This document shows positions 48,081 to 62,200 of a stretch of DNA of 64,000 nucleotides, in pieces. Each line of letters opens with the position of its first letter. Within the stretch, counting starts at the first letter, position 1. The notes under the pieces are model-generated. The model searched no databases and was not told the DNA's origin. It saw only the letters and a program-made list of their open reading frames with translations. The stretch is from Motacilla alba alba (Eukaryota > Chordata > Aves > Passeriformes > Motacillidae). The translations under genes were made by a program, and so were the position numbers. Location: contig NC_052018.1 in assembly GCF_015832195.1 (NCBI RefSeq), forward strand, positions 59,209,666-59,273,665, given 5' to 3'.

Positions 48081-51000
48081 AGTCTGTTTAATAGATGGGG
48101 GTCTTTAAACAGCCAGAAAAGGAATTGCAATCAGTAGGGAGTGAAGCAATGGCCGATTCAGGTAGCTCCCCTGAATATGGGCCTGGAGACATTTTAGACA
48201 GAAGTATTATGAAGGTATAATGGGATTTCAACTTCATGAACCAAGAGCACCCTCCGTTCACACTTTTCTTAAAGCAAAACATCATGTGTTGGGATCACTT
48301 GGACTTGGTAAAAGACTAGACAACCTTTGTAGACAGTCTGAACAGAAAGTTGTAGCATTTGGGTTTGGCTTTCAAATCTCTGGATTGGTGAATTTGCCTG
48401 TGAGGGATGAGCAAAACACCATCTAAAGAAATCCTTCCAATCTTTTGGTTTAAAAGTAGTAATACAGGTCACTAGTTGCAGTAGATTCTAGGTAACAATG
48501 CCAGAACTTCAGCAAATCTCTTCCAGGCCCTAAATGAACATAGTCAATAATAAAATACAGTCTAGAGGAGAGTGAGAAGAAGAAAGCAAACAGAGTAAGT
48601 AAATTTATATTGCAGGAAAATTCAGTGAAATCAGTATTACCCATAACGGAGTAAAACTTAGGGGAAATTTTAAATGTCACATAGGTGGTTGTCTCCACAG
48701 GCTGTCTTACTAAGTTTTTCCCTTTCCACTTCTCCACCCCTTTCCATTTAACATTACTGCCTCTGCTTTGCAGTTGCTATTTTACTTTCTGTCTGGTGTA
48801 AGTTCAGTGAAACTGCTGCTGCCTCTTCTCCAAGACAGCAGCAATCCTTCTTGTCCTATTCTTTTGTAGAAATTATTTTTCCTTCTAAGTGCATATTTTC
48901 TAATTATGTATTTGATGGCTGCTGCTGGGCTTTCAGCAGAGGTATCAATGAGAGTGTTAGAAGTGCTATTTTTTTTAAAGTTTATGATTGTGGTGGTTTT
49001 AATGGAAGGAAACTGTTTCAAAGAACAGTGAAATAAAATGTCATATAAAAAGTGCTTTGAAATGTTATATAAAAAGTGCTATGAAGAAAAAAGTATTGTG
49101 AGTGTTCAATATTGTACAGGCTTTCTTCAAGCCCAAGGTGTTTTGTTGCAACCAATATCAGCACCTTCATCTGTGAATCTGTGGGTATGTGCTGCAGAAA
49201 AGGCTGCTGCTGGATTTGAAAGGATTAATTGGAGCAATACAGAATAAATGCCTCTCTTTCATCTTGATCTGTACTACTCTTATAATCCTCACTAATGTAG
49301 CACTTAAGAATTTAGCCTGCTACTGCCTGAGCTACAAATTATTCCAAAACTTTCAATGAATCAAATAAAAACTATTATCTCTTTCTTCAGCTAATGCCAA
49401 AGGTGAATTTGGTGCAGTGGAATTATTTGGATGCTACGTTAAGAACTGAATACAGATATGTATATAGTTGTTTTTCTGATCTTTATTGGAAATTTTGACA
49501 GACAAAGAAGGAGTATGAAATTGTTGCAAAGATCCTCATCCAAAGTCATTTTACTGTGAAACTCTGGGAGGCTGCAGGTGGCATAAGATCCCAGAGATAG
49601 CTATGTCTTTCTTGAACTATAAACAGAATTTGTCACTGTAGCCTATCCAGGAGGTAGATAGTATATCAGGGAAGGTGTAAACCCACACAGTAGAACTTCG
49701 TATGTTCCAAAGCAACAAAATCACTGGAAGACTGAAGGCTGGAGAAACTGAACTGTGAACATTGCCAAAAGTGGCATCATGGTTCAGGCCACACTCCAAA
49801 GCTCAGGCCCTGGGTGCTGACCTATTACAGCTGCCTCTTGTGTGCAAACATATCCTTGGGAACTGAACCTACTGTGGTTTACCCTTGTGTCACTTTCCCA
49901 TCCTTGACACCAAGACATGGTTTACTATGTCTTGATGCTCTTCTTGCCTTGCCAGGTGGTGTCTATGAAACAAATGAAACTTGGGAACTCAGGCAGTTTT
50001 GCAGCCTGTTTTTTCTCTCCACGGGATCCTCTTGCCTTGTGTAATTAATCTAGTCCCAGATGTCAGCTGGTGTGCTGTCCCGTCCTGCCCGGGCTGTGGT
50101 TTAACAAGGTCACCCTACAATCCTCCAGAGCAGCCATGCTCCTAAACCACACCTTCCTGTATCTGAACTTCATTCCCAGGGTTTACTTCACTCACTGATT
50201 TTTTGTATGAACAGTGCTGTCACACAAACTCTGCCTTCATCATTTCTCGGATTCCTTTCTCTCTTTAATGAGTGAAATTCCCACATTCTCTTTTGAAGAT
50301 GTCATTTGTGCCACTGTCTCCAAAGTGCTGAGCTTTGTTTGCTGCCTCAGTCCTGAGGCTCTCATCTGCTTCTTCCAAATAGTACCAGCACCGTAAGTCA
50401 TTCTTTATCTTGTGTTAGAAAACACATTTCAGAAACAACACAGCTGCCTGAATTGCCTCATGTCATGAGCAGCAAGATTAATAGAATAAATTGTTTCACA
50501 GAAAACAAATTATGATCACGATGAAATATCAGATGTATCTGGGAAGGTGATGTGTGTGTTTTACAACAGTATAAAATCTGATTTGGAGCTCCTCCTGACA
50601 TTTGTAGAGAAAAATTTCCAAATTTTACAGCAAATGACACCATTAGCAGAGTCATCTTCATAGCTGCTGTAACATATGAACTTAAGTGCTAGCCAAGGTG
50701 AACTGAATTTACTGTCTATAAAAAATAAGATTTAGGAAAATGCACCTTAGAAACAAAAATCCTACTTTAGCAACAGGACTGCAAGAGCACAGGCAGGTCT
50801 GTCAGTTACCAGGACATGGCTGCCATTGCAAGGGTTGAGGACATTGGGAATGCCTCTGACTTTTCAGCTATTTTCTTGTGACACACCATGACAGTGGCTT
50901 TGGGGTTTCACCAGGCATGCACAGAACATTTCACAACGGACAGAAACATAGTCCTTAAGCACATTTTACACAAAAAAATCTCTGACTTCAGAACCCTCAA

Positions 51001-51359
51001 CTTTTAGGGTTGCAAAACAGCTTTAATAAATTGCTGGATGAGATACATGGATATCAAATAACCAGATACTAAAAATCATCCCCATCTATTGTATGGCCAA
51101 TTGAGGTGCTCCACTAATCCCATGCCACCTGCTTTTTGTTAGACAATAATTACCCCTTTCCCACACCCCCTAATTTACCAGCTCTTTTTCCTTTGTGTTT
51201 GCCTTTGCTACTCAGGTGTTCACTTGCTCTTTCTCACAGAGCATCTTTATCTCCAGACTGACCACGGTTTCATTTTATTGCTTCTGTTTCAGCTCTGGAG
51301 AGGGTCAGTGTCCCAGACAGCATCTCCCATTTTCACACTTGCTATAAATGCTGTCACCT
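48081..51359. other. intergenic, nothing recognised
   Basis: AT-rich with no recognised gene. It contains the 24-bp tandem repeat at 49038-49085. Confidence 0.55.
49038..49085. repeat. 24-bp tandem duplication
   Basis: Two adjacent 24-base copies (49038-49061 and 49062-49085) sharing atataaaaagtgct and differing at two positions. Confidence 0.9.
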
Positions 51360-51510
51360 CTCTGTAGAATTTCCTCAAATGTGAGCTGAGACCGTCGCAA
51401 ACTCGTACATGCACAGAAGAGGGGAAAGCAAATACCAAAAACCTTGTACTGGGCATAATGAAGCCGAAAAATCATGATCCTGCAGCAAACCCTCTTATTT
51501 TTGTTTCCCC
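51360..51510. repeat. unclassified dispersed repeat, copy A
   Basis: About 95 bases from 51414 match 57733-57827 at roughly 80 per cent by eye, with the exact shared core aaaaatcatgatcctgcagc. A weaker match of about 20 bases (gaatttcct) continues to the left after an extra ~30 bases. I do not recognise the family. Confidence 0.75.
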
Positions 51511-54500
51511 TCTTACCTACGAACCTGTGGTTTCCCTCCTTGCTTGTCGTGCTGCCCGCAGCCAGCAGGCTGTGCTGAGGGATCAGTTTTCTCCTTCAGG
51601 AACACGCTGGGAGCCCCTTGCAGAAGTTTTCTCACCGGCAGTACAAGAACTTGCTTGTCTCCCCAAGACTGAGAGCACTTTGCCAAGAAGCGGAAAGGGA
51701 AAAGATACAATTTCCCCACCAAAATAACAGAGCAGTTTGTCACTGTACACTGTATGTCATGTACTGCCAAGGCTTCTGTTAGACAATTTGAAATATCCCC
51801 TAGTGATAATGAGGATATTTTTTGAGAACAGGAAGATAATACAGGAACTTTCTCACTGACAGCAGGCACTTACTTCCAGCAATAAGAAAAAGCCACCATA
51901 ATAAGAAGAATGATAACTGAGCCATTCCAAAATAAGCAGTGATGAAATAGAGTCAGATGCAGGCATGGAGCCTTTGTCCTCTGTGTTGCCAGTGACCATG
52001 CTCATCCCAAGCTCACAGGAAGCGAGCCAAAAAAGCCCAACAGGGTTTTTTAATCAGGCAAAAGACAAGAGTTCAAATCATAATGAGCAACTCAATGATA
52101 CTTTTATAAAACGTAGGAACAGCTGATGTTTTGTACCACCACAAGAGGGTGTAAAGCAAAAGCAAGAGCCAAACAAGAGGCAGCCCAAGCCAGAGAGGTG
52201 AGGTGCTACAGCAAGCATAAGGGTAGACATATGGTGCTCCACTGCCTTTCCTGTCAGCATCCCCACAGCAAGCACGTCAGGAAGGATCCTAAAGAAAGGT
52301 ATCATTGGATGCTTTTTTGAAGAGTTTTGTTTTCAGGCCCAGAAACCAAATGTTTGGCCGTGCATTAGGCACTGAAAGCAAGAGCGCAGGCTGAGATCAC
52401 ATGAAAACCGTTTCCTCAGGCTGTCTTCATGACTCTCTGTCTAGCAAGGGGGGAAAAAGAGAAATCATTGCTTGGTGGAAGCAAAGGTATAACTTTGTGG
52501 GAACCTGAGCCAAGCTAATGCTTTACTTCTGAAAGGAGTCTCCCTCTTCCTTCCCACTTACACAGCTCTTCTTTCTGCTTCTGCCTACAGAATCCAGCTG
52601 CAAACCTTTTGAAGGCTCTGTCAGGCACTGGACCTCTCCATAAGGCAATTTCAGTTATCATCACTGTAGATAAGTATCCAGCTTGCTGTGTCTGTTCCCT
52701 GCTGCCTGACTTGGCTGAGCTGACAGAGGTGCCAAATGACGAACTGATTAGCCAAAGGCAAGCAGTGGGAGCATGTAGGAGGTTGGGGGAAGAGAGGGGA
52801 CAGAGACAGGGACATTCTGTTTTCAGCTGAGCCCTTAGGACAAGTTCATTTCCTAGGAAACACATTTTCACCATACTGCTACCTGGCTGGCCTATCCAGC
52901 TAAACTGAAACCCTTTTGACAAAAATACCTATCTTCTTTTAATTGAAGCAGGCTGCTCTGTGAGCTTAAAAAAAATCTAGCAATGTTCTATACCTGTCAG
53001 AAAAGACTGATCTTCCTAAAGGGTGCCTAAAATAACCAATTAAGAGTTAAGAATTAACTATTTAAAAGCAGTTTCAAATATCACATTGTGAACCAGTAGA
53101 AAGCATTCTTCAGTCAAACCCTTCACTGACTCTTCCTGGTTTCAGGTTATATAACTTAATAATAATATTCGTCCCACAGGGAAATTGCTTGCTTCAAGAA
53201 CCCGGAAAATTTTATTTCTTTTTATAGCAGTAAACTGAAAAATCTGCAGTGAAAATAAGAAGGAAAAAAAAGGCTGAGCAAAATATTCTCTCATTTCAGT
53301 GTTTAATTGACAAGTGCAAACATAAGGCTCTCATTCTGCAAGATGTGTGTATCATTCCATGAAAATCAGTTCACACGTGTAGGCAACAAGCAGTAAAAAG
53401 GCAGCGCTGAGTGCCAACATTGTGCTGTGAGTTTTAAACTAGTGAAGAAAAAAAAATAAAAAAAAAGACTCAGCAGATAAAATACTGATTCTGAATTTGG
53501 ATCCCATGTACTTGTGTGGTGCTGAAGGCCCAGCCACTGCCTGATAGAAGTCCTTGTAAATCTTCTGTGCATGACTTTTCCTCTCTACACAGAGCACAGT
53601 GGGACAGACACATCCATTCTCCCTTTGGGCCAGTCCTCAGCACTGAAAGCTTGTCACAAGAGCACTGCTGTTTGTCTGCACAAATGGCTTTTCACCAGGT
53701 GACTTATTTTGGTAAACCCTCATAAATAAGGTGACTTACATTAATCTCTGCTAGACTAGTGCTAGTTTTAATGCATGTGGGAGTGGGAGATGTGCTTTCA
53801 TATCCTCTTTGTATTTTGGTTGGGAGAAGAAAAAACTGCCATAAGCAGCTTCAAGAGACAGAATAATTTGGGCAGGTCCTAAGGCATCTAGGACACAGGG
53901 AGTAGTTCCTAAGCTATGGCATGATGACACAAACTATTTGCCCTGTAGAAAGGCCATTCACCTACGTCTTCAAAATGGACCTCATGAGGACCAGATGGGG
54001 TGCATAAGCTTCAGACACTGGTAGCTACAATGCTTTCCCAAAGAAATGGATTTTACAGGCTGAGTGTTACAGGCTGAGTCATCTAAAGTCAACCATTTCC
54101 AGATCATACATCAAGGCTGTTGAGCTATCAATGCGTATTTCTTCTTTAACTTGCTGCCATCTTATAAACCACTCCCTTTGGATTTTTATCACGAGTAAAT
54201 AAATTAGGAAAATATTCATTTTTCCAGAGCAGACAGGTCTTGGAACTTCTCCCATAGCAAATTTCAAGGAATGTAGTACTCTTTTCAACACCTTACAATT
54301 TTTTTCAATGTTGAAATGCTTAGCTTTTGGCAAGCTCAGCTCCTACTACCCTATGCAAAGATGTGAATTTCAGCATGATCTTAGCTCCAAGATTTTTTCT
54401 GTTCTATTTTGCTTTTTTCACCTCAAATTTTGATTCAGTTCAGAATGAAGGCAGTTTTTAAAAAATGCAATAATGTTGCAGCTTGAAGCAAACCAAAATG

Positions 54501-55109
54501 GGATAAATCTTCAAGCATCGAGGAAATGCTCACTGACATCTTAAAATGTCTGCTGCTTTCAATGCCCCACACAAAACAGGAAATTCCACTTTGGCTCCAC
54601 TACTACGAGAAAACCACTCTGGCTTCCTGTTAGCAGAAAGACATGTATCATATAAGTGAAGTCAACTCAGGCCCTCACTTGGTTGCAATGGTTACAATTG
54701 GCTACTTTTGTATGACTAAACAAGCAAAAGAGTAAAAAAAAGGCCAAAGCCCAAAACCCAGTAACAGTACATGGAGTTCCCCTCATAAAAGTATGCTTTC
54801 ATGGGCCCCTTTGCTGCTTGAAAAGTTTAAAAATACAGGTTTTCATATTAAATCTGTAATATACATGATTTTGTGTGAGCCTGATGATGATATTGCTCAC
54901 ACAATAGATTTAACACACCCGTAATTTTTCCAAGTTAGAGATAATTTTAAATTCTGAATTTCCACACAGTTTTAAATCAAATACCATGTTTTTTCTTCCC
55001 CTTCCTCCTTGAAAAGGCCCCACACCAGCCTTTTCTCTCAATATGATGGTATCCCCCAAAATTCAAATTATTTGCAAAAAAGAGAAGTAGCACATTATTT
55101 ATTCCTGTT
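51511..55109. other. intergenic, nothing recognised
   Basis: No gene. Frames such as 51513-51869 (-) and 52515-52922 (-) lack domains and any linked exon structure. Confidence 0.55.
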
Positions 55110-55711
55110 TATTCCTGGTATCAGTTAGGGTATAGTTAATTTCTGCTTCAGTAGCTGTTACAGTGCTGTGTTTTGGATTCAGAATGAGAATGGTATTGGT
55201 AACACACTGGTGCTTTGTTTTTTGCTAAGCCATGTTTATCCCAAGTCAAGGATATTTTTCCTTGTCTCCTGCTCTTCCAGTGAGGAAATACACAAAAAAC
55301 CAAACGGGCAGGGAGCATAGCTGGGACAGGGAACTCAAACTGACCAAAGGGATATTCCACATCACAGAACATCATGCCAGGTAAATAAACCAGGGGCAAA
55401 ATAAATAAACCAGCTACCTGGGAGGGGGGCCTCACCTGGGTTTGGGAAGAGGGGTTTGGCAGGTCAGTGGGTGGTCAGCAATTGCATTGTACATCACTTG
55501 CTTGGGTTTCTTTCCTTTTTTATCATTATTATTATTTACCATTACTGTTGTGTTTTACTTTATTTTAAATTATAAAACCTTTCTAGTCTCAGCCTACAAT
55601 TTTTACTTCAATTCTGCTCCCCATTACACAGGGATAGGGAAGGAAAAGAGAGGGGGGCTGAGCAAGCACCTGCATGGTGTTTCATCTCCAGCTGCACTAA
55701 AAACCATGACA
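55110..55711 (+). mobile_element. solo LTR, same ERV family as 13755-14355, opposite orientation
   Basis: Starts near ttcctggtatcag and ends actaaaaaccatgaca. It matches the reverse complement of the other LTR in order: the attaattt start block, gtgttttggattcagaatga, gctaagccatgtttatccc, ccagtgaggaaatacacaaa, tgtacatcacttg, a short ATT run, and the terminal aaccatgaca. The terminal TG is eroded. The ATT run is only a few units here, unlike the other copy. No internal retroviral genes flank it. Confidence 0.82.
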
Positions 55712-57829
55712 AGGTGAAACCCTAGTATTGATTGAATCATCAGAGCTAGATGTAAAAATATTCACAATCCCCACATGGAATCTCTTCCATCATAACAAAG
55801 GAAATGTGATCCCACCTCATTCTCGTATCTCAAGAGATGTACACCACCAGAACAGAGAGATTAGATTTCCAGAAAAGCTACAGAAACAGTTGAAATTAGA
55901 TATTGTTACCAGGAATTCCAAAATCTCCATTGCTGGACTTGCTGCACCATCTGGCTTTACTGACAGAAGAAAAATTGTGCATGTGCACGTATCCACACAC
56001 ACATACTTTCTCCCAAAAAAGTATATAAAACATCTCCCTTGAGGCAGATGGTTAAAGACTTCTTGACATTCACACACTAGGGATGCACAGCTCCCTCTGC
56101 TATGAGTCAATAGTGCAGGTCTTCCAATCCAGACCAAGAAATACCGGTTACTGCAAGCATCACCGAGCAGAGCACAGACTTGTCCAAGTTTCTCCTGTTG
56201 AGGTGGCTCCCCGCTGTAGCTGTCAGCTTGTGCGTAATTCTGTCTCTGATTATGGCTTTCACGCTGCTGGGCAGCGCCTTGTGATAAACCCAGGCGAAAA
56301 GTGTCACAGTAATTAGCAATGCCAGAAAATTAATCCTGTTTCACTGCAATTTTCACTTTGCATTTTCCACGCTTTCCATTATTTTGAATCTAAGCAGTAG
56401 CTGAGAGAGTGGAGTTAGACTTCCTGCACAGTACATAAAACCCATACATTTGCTTTCCTGAACAAAGAAATTTGTTAAAGTTATAACTGGGATTAAAGCA
56501 ACCCCGTCCAAGAATTTTCTGTTCTTTTCTAAGCAGTGATTGAGCCCATGCTCAGTAGGTCTCCAAAACCTCAATAGTTCAACAATAAGTATCTACTGAC
56601 CATCTAAAAGAGAGTAATTTAAAAGCAATTTCGGGCTATGTAATCTGTCAAAACCAATAGAAGAGTTTGGGCAGTCCAAGGGCATCTCTTTGTCTCTAGA
56701 TTTGGGAAAGCTGTTTTGTCTTTGTTTACACAAGTGCAGTGTGAAAATAGCCAACACAGCATGTACAGGCCACATAGGCTTTTCTTTGTAGGCAGCAAAT
56801 CTACTTCAGCAAATGGAGTTGACTCAGACTTTGCTCAGAACTGCAAGGCACTGACTTGTCTGGCCCAGCTCAACAGGCCACTTAAGTATGTGCTTCTTTT
56901 CAGCATCTAAGTGAAGATGATTTTGAAGGAAAATGGTGTTTACATGAGAAACTCACATATGTGACAGAAAATGTGCATGCAATTTGTCCTCCAATATTTA
57001 TCCATTACTTAGCACCAGGTAGTTAAAAATTAAATGGACCAAGCAGATTAATCCCTACACTCCTAATTTTCAGGGTGCTCTTAGCAGTTAATTGACAACA
57101 TTTCAATGAGAATGGTGGAATAATTATTTAAAAAAAAAAAAGAAAAGAAAAAAAAAAAAAAAGAAGAACAAAAAAGCAACCCAAAAATGGGCTCCATTTT
57201 TAAGACGCAATTACTCCAAACCAAATTGCACCAGGTATTTAGCTTGCTTAACTTCTAGTTACTTAGTGAAGTGATGAAATCACCACGCATATGATGATTT
57301 CCTGAAAAGAATAGCTTTTTAACCATCCAGAGTTTTGTGTCTGCTTCCCCATTTAGTCATGTTCATCTATTTCCTTGCCTCTATTATAAAAGAACAGCTG
57401 CTGAGAATCAAAAATGCAATATCAACACTCAAATAAATCACTACACAGGTGGAAAAGATTTCACATGTTTCCACTAACACCATTATCTTTTGTTTTGTCA
57501 ATCAAGCTGTGATAAAACATAAAATGTATAAAGAGAGATGAATATGGCTGCATCCCTATAGTGTATTTTACTTTAAAAGATAAACTGTATTGAAAATAAA
57601 TGACAAATAATATCTTCATGAAATAGCAACAGAAGTGCAGATTGTCACAGTTCCTATAGTGACATTAATTTGGGAATGGTGGACTAATTCTTGCTTTTCA
57701 AAATTCAGCACTCTGCAAAATTTCTTATACTGCAGAAGAGAGGAAGGCAAAAGCCCAAAACCATGTACTAAGGACAATGAAGCCAAAAAATCATGATCCT
57801 GCAGCAAAACCTCTATTTTTTCCCCCAAA
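55712..57829. other. intergenic, with repeat copy B at its right end
   Basis: No gene recognised. An A-rich tract is at 57130-57170. Confidence 0.55.
57733..57827. repeat. unclassified dispersed repeat, copy B
   Basis: Partner of 51414-51510 in the same orientation, 6.3 kb apart, sharing the aaaaatcatgatcctgcagc core. Confidence 0.75.
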
Positions 57830-59052
57830 GGGAAATCTTGAAACTGTCTAGAAAACTTTCTTCAGGCCCTAAATTGTACAGATCTTCTTCATCTAAAACT
57901 CAAAGCTAGAAAAGCAGAAGAAAGAGTCACAGCATATGCCTCAGGGTAGTCTCAGCTACAGAGCCATTACCATGATCTATAATGGAACACAAAATAAAGA
58001 GGCATTTCAAGTCAATCTGTAAGCACTCACAGCTGGGTGGGCTTGGTCCACATGTGCCTATTTATATTAAGAAATTCCGCATATATAAATATATAAATAA
58101 ACGTCTATACAGTACATAGTCACATTCATATAAGTCATAAAATTACATATATTTACAAAAATATTTGCAGCTTTGTTTTACACTTCCAGGTCCACATTAG
58201 GAGTTGAGTCATTTAGCTTCTGGCTTGTGAATATGATCACCTTCCTTAAGTTGGACTCTGGGATGAACTTGTACCTTATATACTCCCAATTGTCAAAAAT
58301 AAGAAAGAAGAACATAATCTTCCAAGGAATTCTGCCATGTCCATAAGAAAAGTTGAATCTTGTCTCACTGAAGAGTAAATTACATGTTAGCAAAAACTTA
58401 GAGACCTCTTCTTCATGTAGAAAGACAGTACCTTCTTGGTCTGGACCATAAATAAATTTGATACTCACAAAACATCAGGTAGAGCCCAAACTGAGTGCCT
58501 GGCAGCTGTCTACAGTATCAAATCATGCATAATTACTCTTCCATTTGTCTCCATTTAAACTGGTTGAGTGGTGAAAGTAAACGGATACAGAGATGAAAAT
58601 ATGTACATCAGGTTACCTTAGAGGGTAAAAAGGTAGAGTAGACTACATCCTGTTTGGATCAGTTTAGCTTCATTTCAAGGTAAGTTGTATGGTCAAAACA
58701 ATCCCAAGGATCTCATATTTATACAGTAGATATTACATAGTTCTGTGTCCTCCAGGAGCTGGACACTTAGAATTTTCTTCTCCAAAAACTGAAAAATGTT
58801 TCTTTGCTGCTTTGTTAAATAGTCTTCTTACGTACGCAGGCTACATTCAGGTGTGCTTTTTTGGGCAACTTGTGCAAGTTTGGGGAACTTGCCCATTTGA
58901 CATTAAATGAGTTCTGCAAGAGCATTTAAAACTTTGGAGAATGGGTCGTTTTCCTTTTGAAGCACACTTGCGAAAAACAAACCTCAAGATACAGCAGCTT
59001 AAATTGCTTGTACGTGAAGACCCGTGCAGAAAATCTTGCCATGTGCAATTGA
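57830..59052 (-). other. IPCEF1: probable IPCEF1 3'UTR, end not placed
   Basis: Sequence 3' of the IPCEF1 stop on the - strand. A 96-codon frame at 58178-58468 (-) lies here but shows no family features. I did not find a convincing AATAAA on this strand close to the stop, so the extent is a guess and the left edge is set only by the repeat at 57.73-57.83 kb. Confidence 0.3.
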
Positions 59053-59253
59053 TCAAATAGCACTTTCAGTGACTGGCTGTGGAGTAATTTCTTGCTCCTC
59101 ACTATTCTCTGTGGACATGTCCTGGACCTCCTGCTGCTGATAAATATCTTGGACCAGCATGATGTTTGTGCTCCTCCACTCTCTGTACTTCACTGCTGTC
59201 AACTTTGGGTCGTCTAGCAACTGGTTAATTGTGGCCAGGTCATGTTCCTTACA
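59053..59253 (-). CDS. IPCEF1: IPCEF1 terminal coding exon
   Basis: Acceptor cttgttctcttcctag precedes 59253. 66 codons start CKEHDLATINQLLDDPKLT and continue KYREWRSTNIMLVQDIYQQQ. An acidic, Ser/Thr/Gln-rich tail then ends in TESAI and TGA (59053-59055). The first half is strongly conserved with human IPCEF1 and the last 25 residues diverge. The final SAI fits a class I PDZ-ligand pattern. It lacks an in-frame ATG near its start, so it does not show up as a simple open frame. Confidence 0.93.
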   Translation of the reverse strand, partial: CKEHDLATINQLLDDPKLTAVKYREWRSTNIMLVQDIYQQQEVQDMSTENSEEQEITPQPVTESAI

Positions 59254-62200
59254 CTAGGAAGAGAACAAGTGGTTAATTCCACAGAAAATGTCAAGACAAT
59301 TGTCCCTAACAAAAACACTCTGGGAATGTTAGACTCATGTCACAAGGAGATGGCCAATTACCCATCCTCCTGGCAGCTTGTTCCCATTTTTAGAGTGTAG
59401 GTCATCAAAGTTATGTCTACAGTAAAAATTCTTCCCAGTTAAAGGCAAGTTACGATTTCATCTAGATTTTTTCTAGGCTTCTTAACAAAACTTGATGAGA
59501 GAAGATTCATGTGAAAATTACACATTGTTATTCTGTCTCTCAACAAGACAGTACTTGCATGAAACGAGACACAACAGCACTTATTTCTGTAATTCTCAAA
59601 AACCACTTATTCCATGTAATAAATGTCACTTCTCTGGGAACTGGACTGAACATAATTTTGGATATAATTTGTGCACTGGCAGTAGAGTGGCTACAGTACC
59701 TGTGTCTGCCATCTACCACCAGCTACTGCCAATAAATCTGGTATCTACTTTTAGGCAAGAGCAGCTCAGACCATTTATTATGGCACCCAGGTTCACTTGT
59801 AAGATGTGGGCAGTGACTGATGCAGGGACACTGAGACTGTGTATGTCACAGAACTACAGAATGACTGAGCTTGGAAGGGACTTCTGGGAGTCATTTGGTC
59901 CAAAACCCTTCCTCAAACAGAGCCACCTACTGCAGGCTGCCTAGGACTGTGTGCAGATGACTCTTGAGTATCTCCAAGGACAGAGACTCAACAGCTTCCC
60001 TGGACTATCTGTGCTTGGTCATCCTCACAGTGTTTCTTGCTATCTGGGGAAACCTTCTGTGTTTCAGTTTGAACCCACCACTTCTGGTCCTGTCACTGGG
60101 CACCACTAAAAATAGCCTGGCTCTGTCTTCATTACACCCTCCTTTCACACGCTGATGTTCTTTGATGTCCTCCTCACATGTTGTGGCATAACAAACCACT
60201 TTGCTTTTCCAGCCCATATTGCCTATCCATGGACACAGGATAGAGAAGCCCCAGTGAGCAGGTATAATTTATTAATGGAGGCACCATGCTGCACTAACAA
60301 AACTTGGCTACAAAACTTCCTACTTTTGCTGGGCTCCCTTGCTCCAGTCTGTGTGTGAAAGCGATGGAATAGTTCTAACCATCTTCTCCTGCTGTGACCC
60401 ATTCATCATACCCAAGGATACCCTGTACTGGTGGCTGCCTTGAAAACATCTTGAAAGTACTCCCACACATTCATTTCACCTTCTGATAGCAGCAATCAGC
60501 TGTTTCTAAATCCATATCCCACTACTAATCTAATGAACCTTCAACTGCTCCAATTCCTGTCTTGCCTTAGCTGCTTTTTAAACACAAAAGCTCTTTCAAC
60601 TGTATTTTACAGATGTCCTACCCTCAAGATCCAGTGCCAGCTCCTTTAAGAAGACTTCTGGCATTGACACAGGGATATGTGCAGTTAGCTTAAGAGAAGA
60701 AGAAAGGAGATAAGGAGGTGAAAGGAAGAGAAGTATTTCTACTGGATAAACTTGGCAGCAAAAAAGTCATGCCATGGAGTTTCTCCTGTAGCACTAAAAC
60801 TATTTCCCACATTCACTAAGACTGTGATGCATTTGCACATAACTTCCCTCTCTTCCAAAGTATTCAAAGCATGTTTTGTTAATGATATATTGTGGCAGCA
60901 ACATCAATCTGTTGTTAAATATGTGGAGTCAAAAGTCTAAAATTAAAATTGCATTGAGACTTGCATAAATCACTTCTCAAACTAATAGGGTTTTAATTAA
61001 AGCAGAGTACATATGGATCTAAAAAATCCTGATTTTTAAATTTCCAGTAGATCATTTCCAATTATCTAATGTCTTGTATTGTACATTAAGAAAATTGACT
61101 TTAAAAGCACATAATTCCACTGATGTAATTAATATGGCACTTTCCCACTGGAGGCACTTGACTTTCAGACAGGCTAACTTAAATACTGCTGTGTAGAGAA
61201 CTCCGTTTGTGTCTATGAGAAAGTGTCTGTGCTTTTTTATTTGTCTTGTCAATCCTCCAGGTTCTTAGTTTGAAAAAAGAAAAAAAAAACAAACAAACCA
61301 AAACAAAGAAAGACAACCAACAAAAATCCAAAGAAATCAACGCATTTTATATGTTATGAACACTCAAAACTTATTTTTCCATATTAAATACAAGTGTTAG
61401 ACAAACCAAAGTTAATCACAACTCATATAATACTCCCATGCTAAATCAGTGCACCGTTGTCCTCCTTGTTCATGTCTGACAATAAGGCTTCCGTTCAACT
61501 CCATACTAATGAAGGTGACTGTCCCACAAATACAACTCCATTTTGCACTACCTGGTTCTTAGATTTATTAGTGAGGGTCCTGTCAGGGAAAACTTTGTGG
61601 AATGTTTACATACTTTTTAAATCAACTTTCTGCAATGTGGGAGGCTCACTTCACTGCTGATGCAAATGAATACTTCTGCAGTCACTGCCACATCTCTGAA
61701 AACTCTTTGATACTAAGGAGAGACTTCACCAGGTCTCATACAGAGCCAAGAAGGATGCCTCTCTTCTCAATTCTCTTTACTTTTCAGGAATTTCAATACA
61801 GGCTAAGGTGCTAAACCCAAGCCTTCCATTGCAACTAATAATCAAACCAATGATTGTGCTGGCAGAATAAGTTTTTAGAATCACAGAACTGCTAAGGTTG
61901 GAAAAGACCTCTAAGATCATCAAGTCCAACATGCATTTCTCCAGCTTACAGTGCCTGAAGCCAAATGCATCCATTTGAAACAAGATACTCAATTCCTGCT
62001 TCAAATGAATACGAAAAGAAACAAGTGAAGCCCCAAGTTTGCATTTATTCTGTCTTCTCCTTACAATATAAATGCTATGGTTAAGCTTTTTGTTTCCCTC
62101 AGTACCATTCAGAAGTAGGCTTTGAAATCCCGTGACACTTGATGTTGGAAAGTAAACTGCTTCATAAATTCCCATATTCCAGATGGATTTACTTGCCCTT

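Noticed and set aside
58178..58468. 96-codon minus-strand frame beyond the IPCEF1 stop
   Set aside because: Probably 3'UTR; no domain and poor start context, and the stop at 59053 matches the expected protein end.
59492..59944. 150-codon plus-strand frame
   Set aside because: Runs antisense through an IPCEF1 intron into a CR1 fragment.
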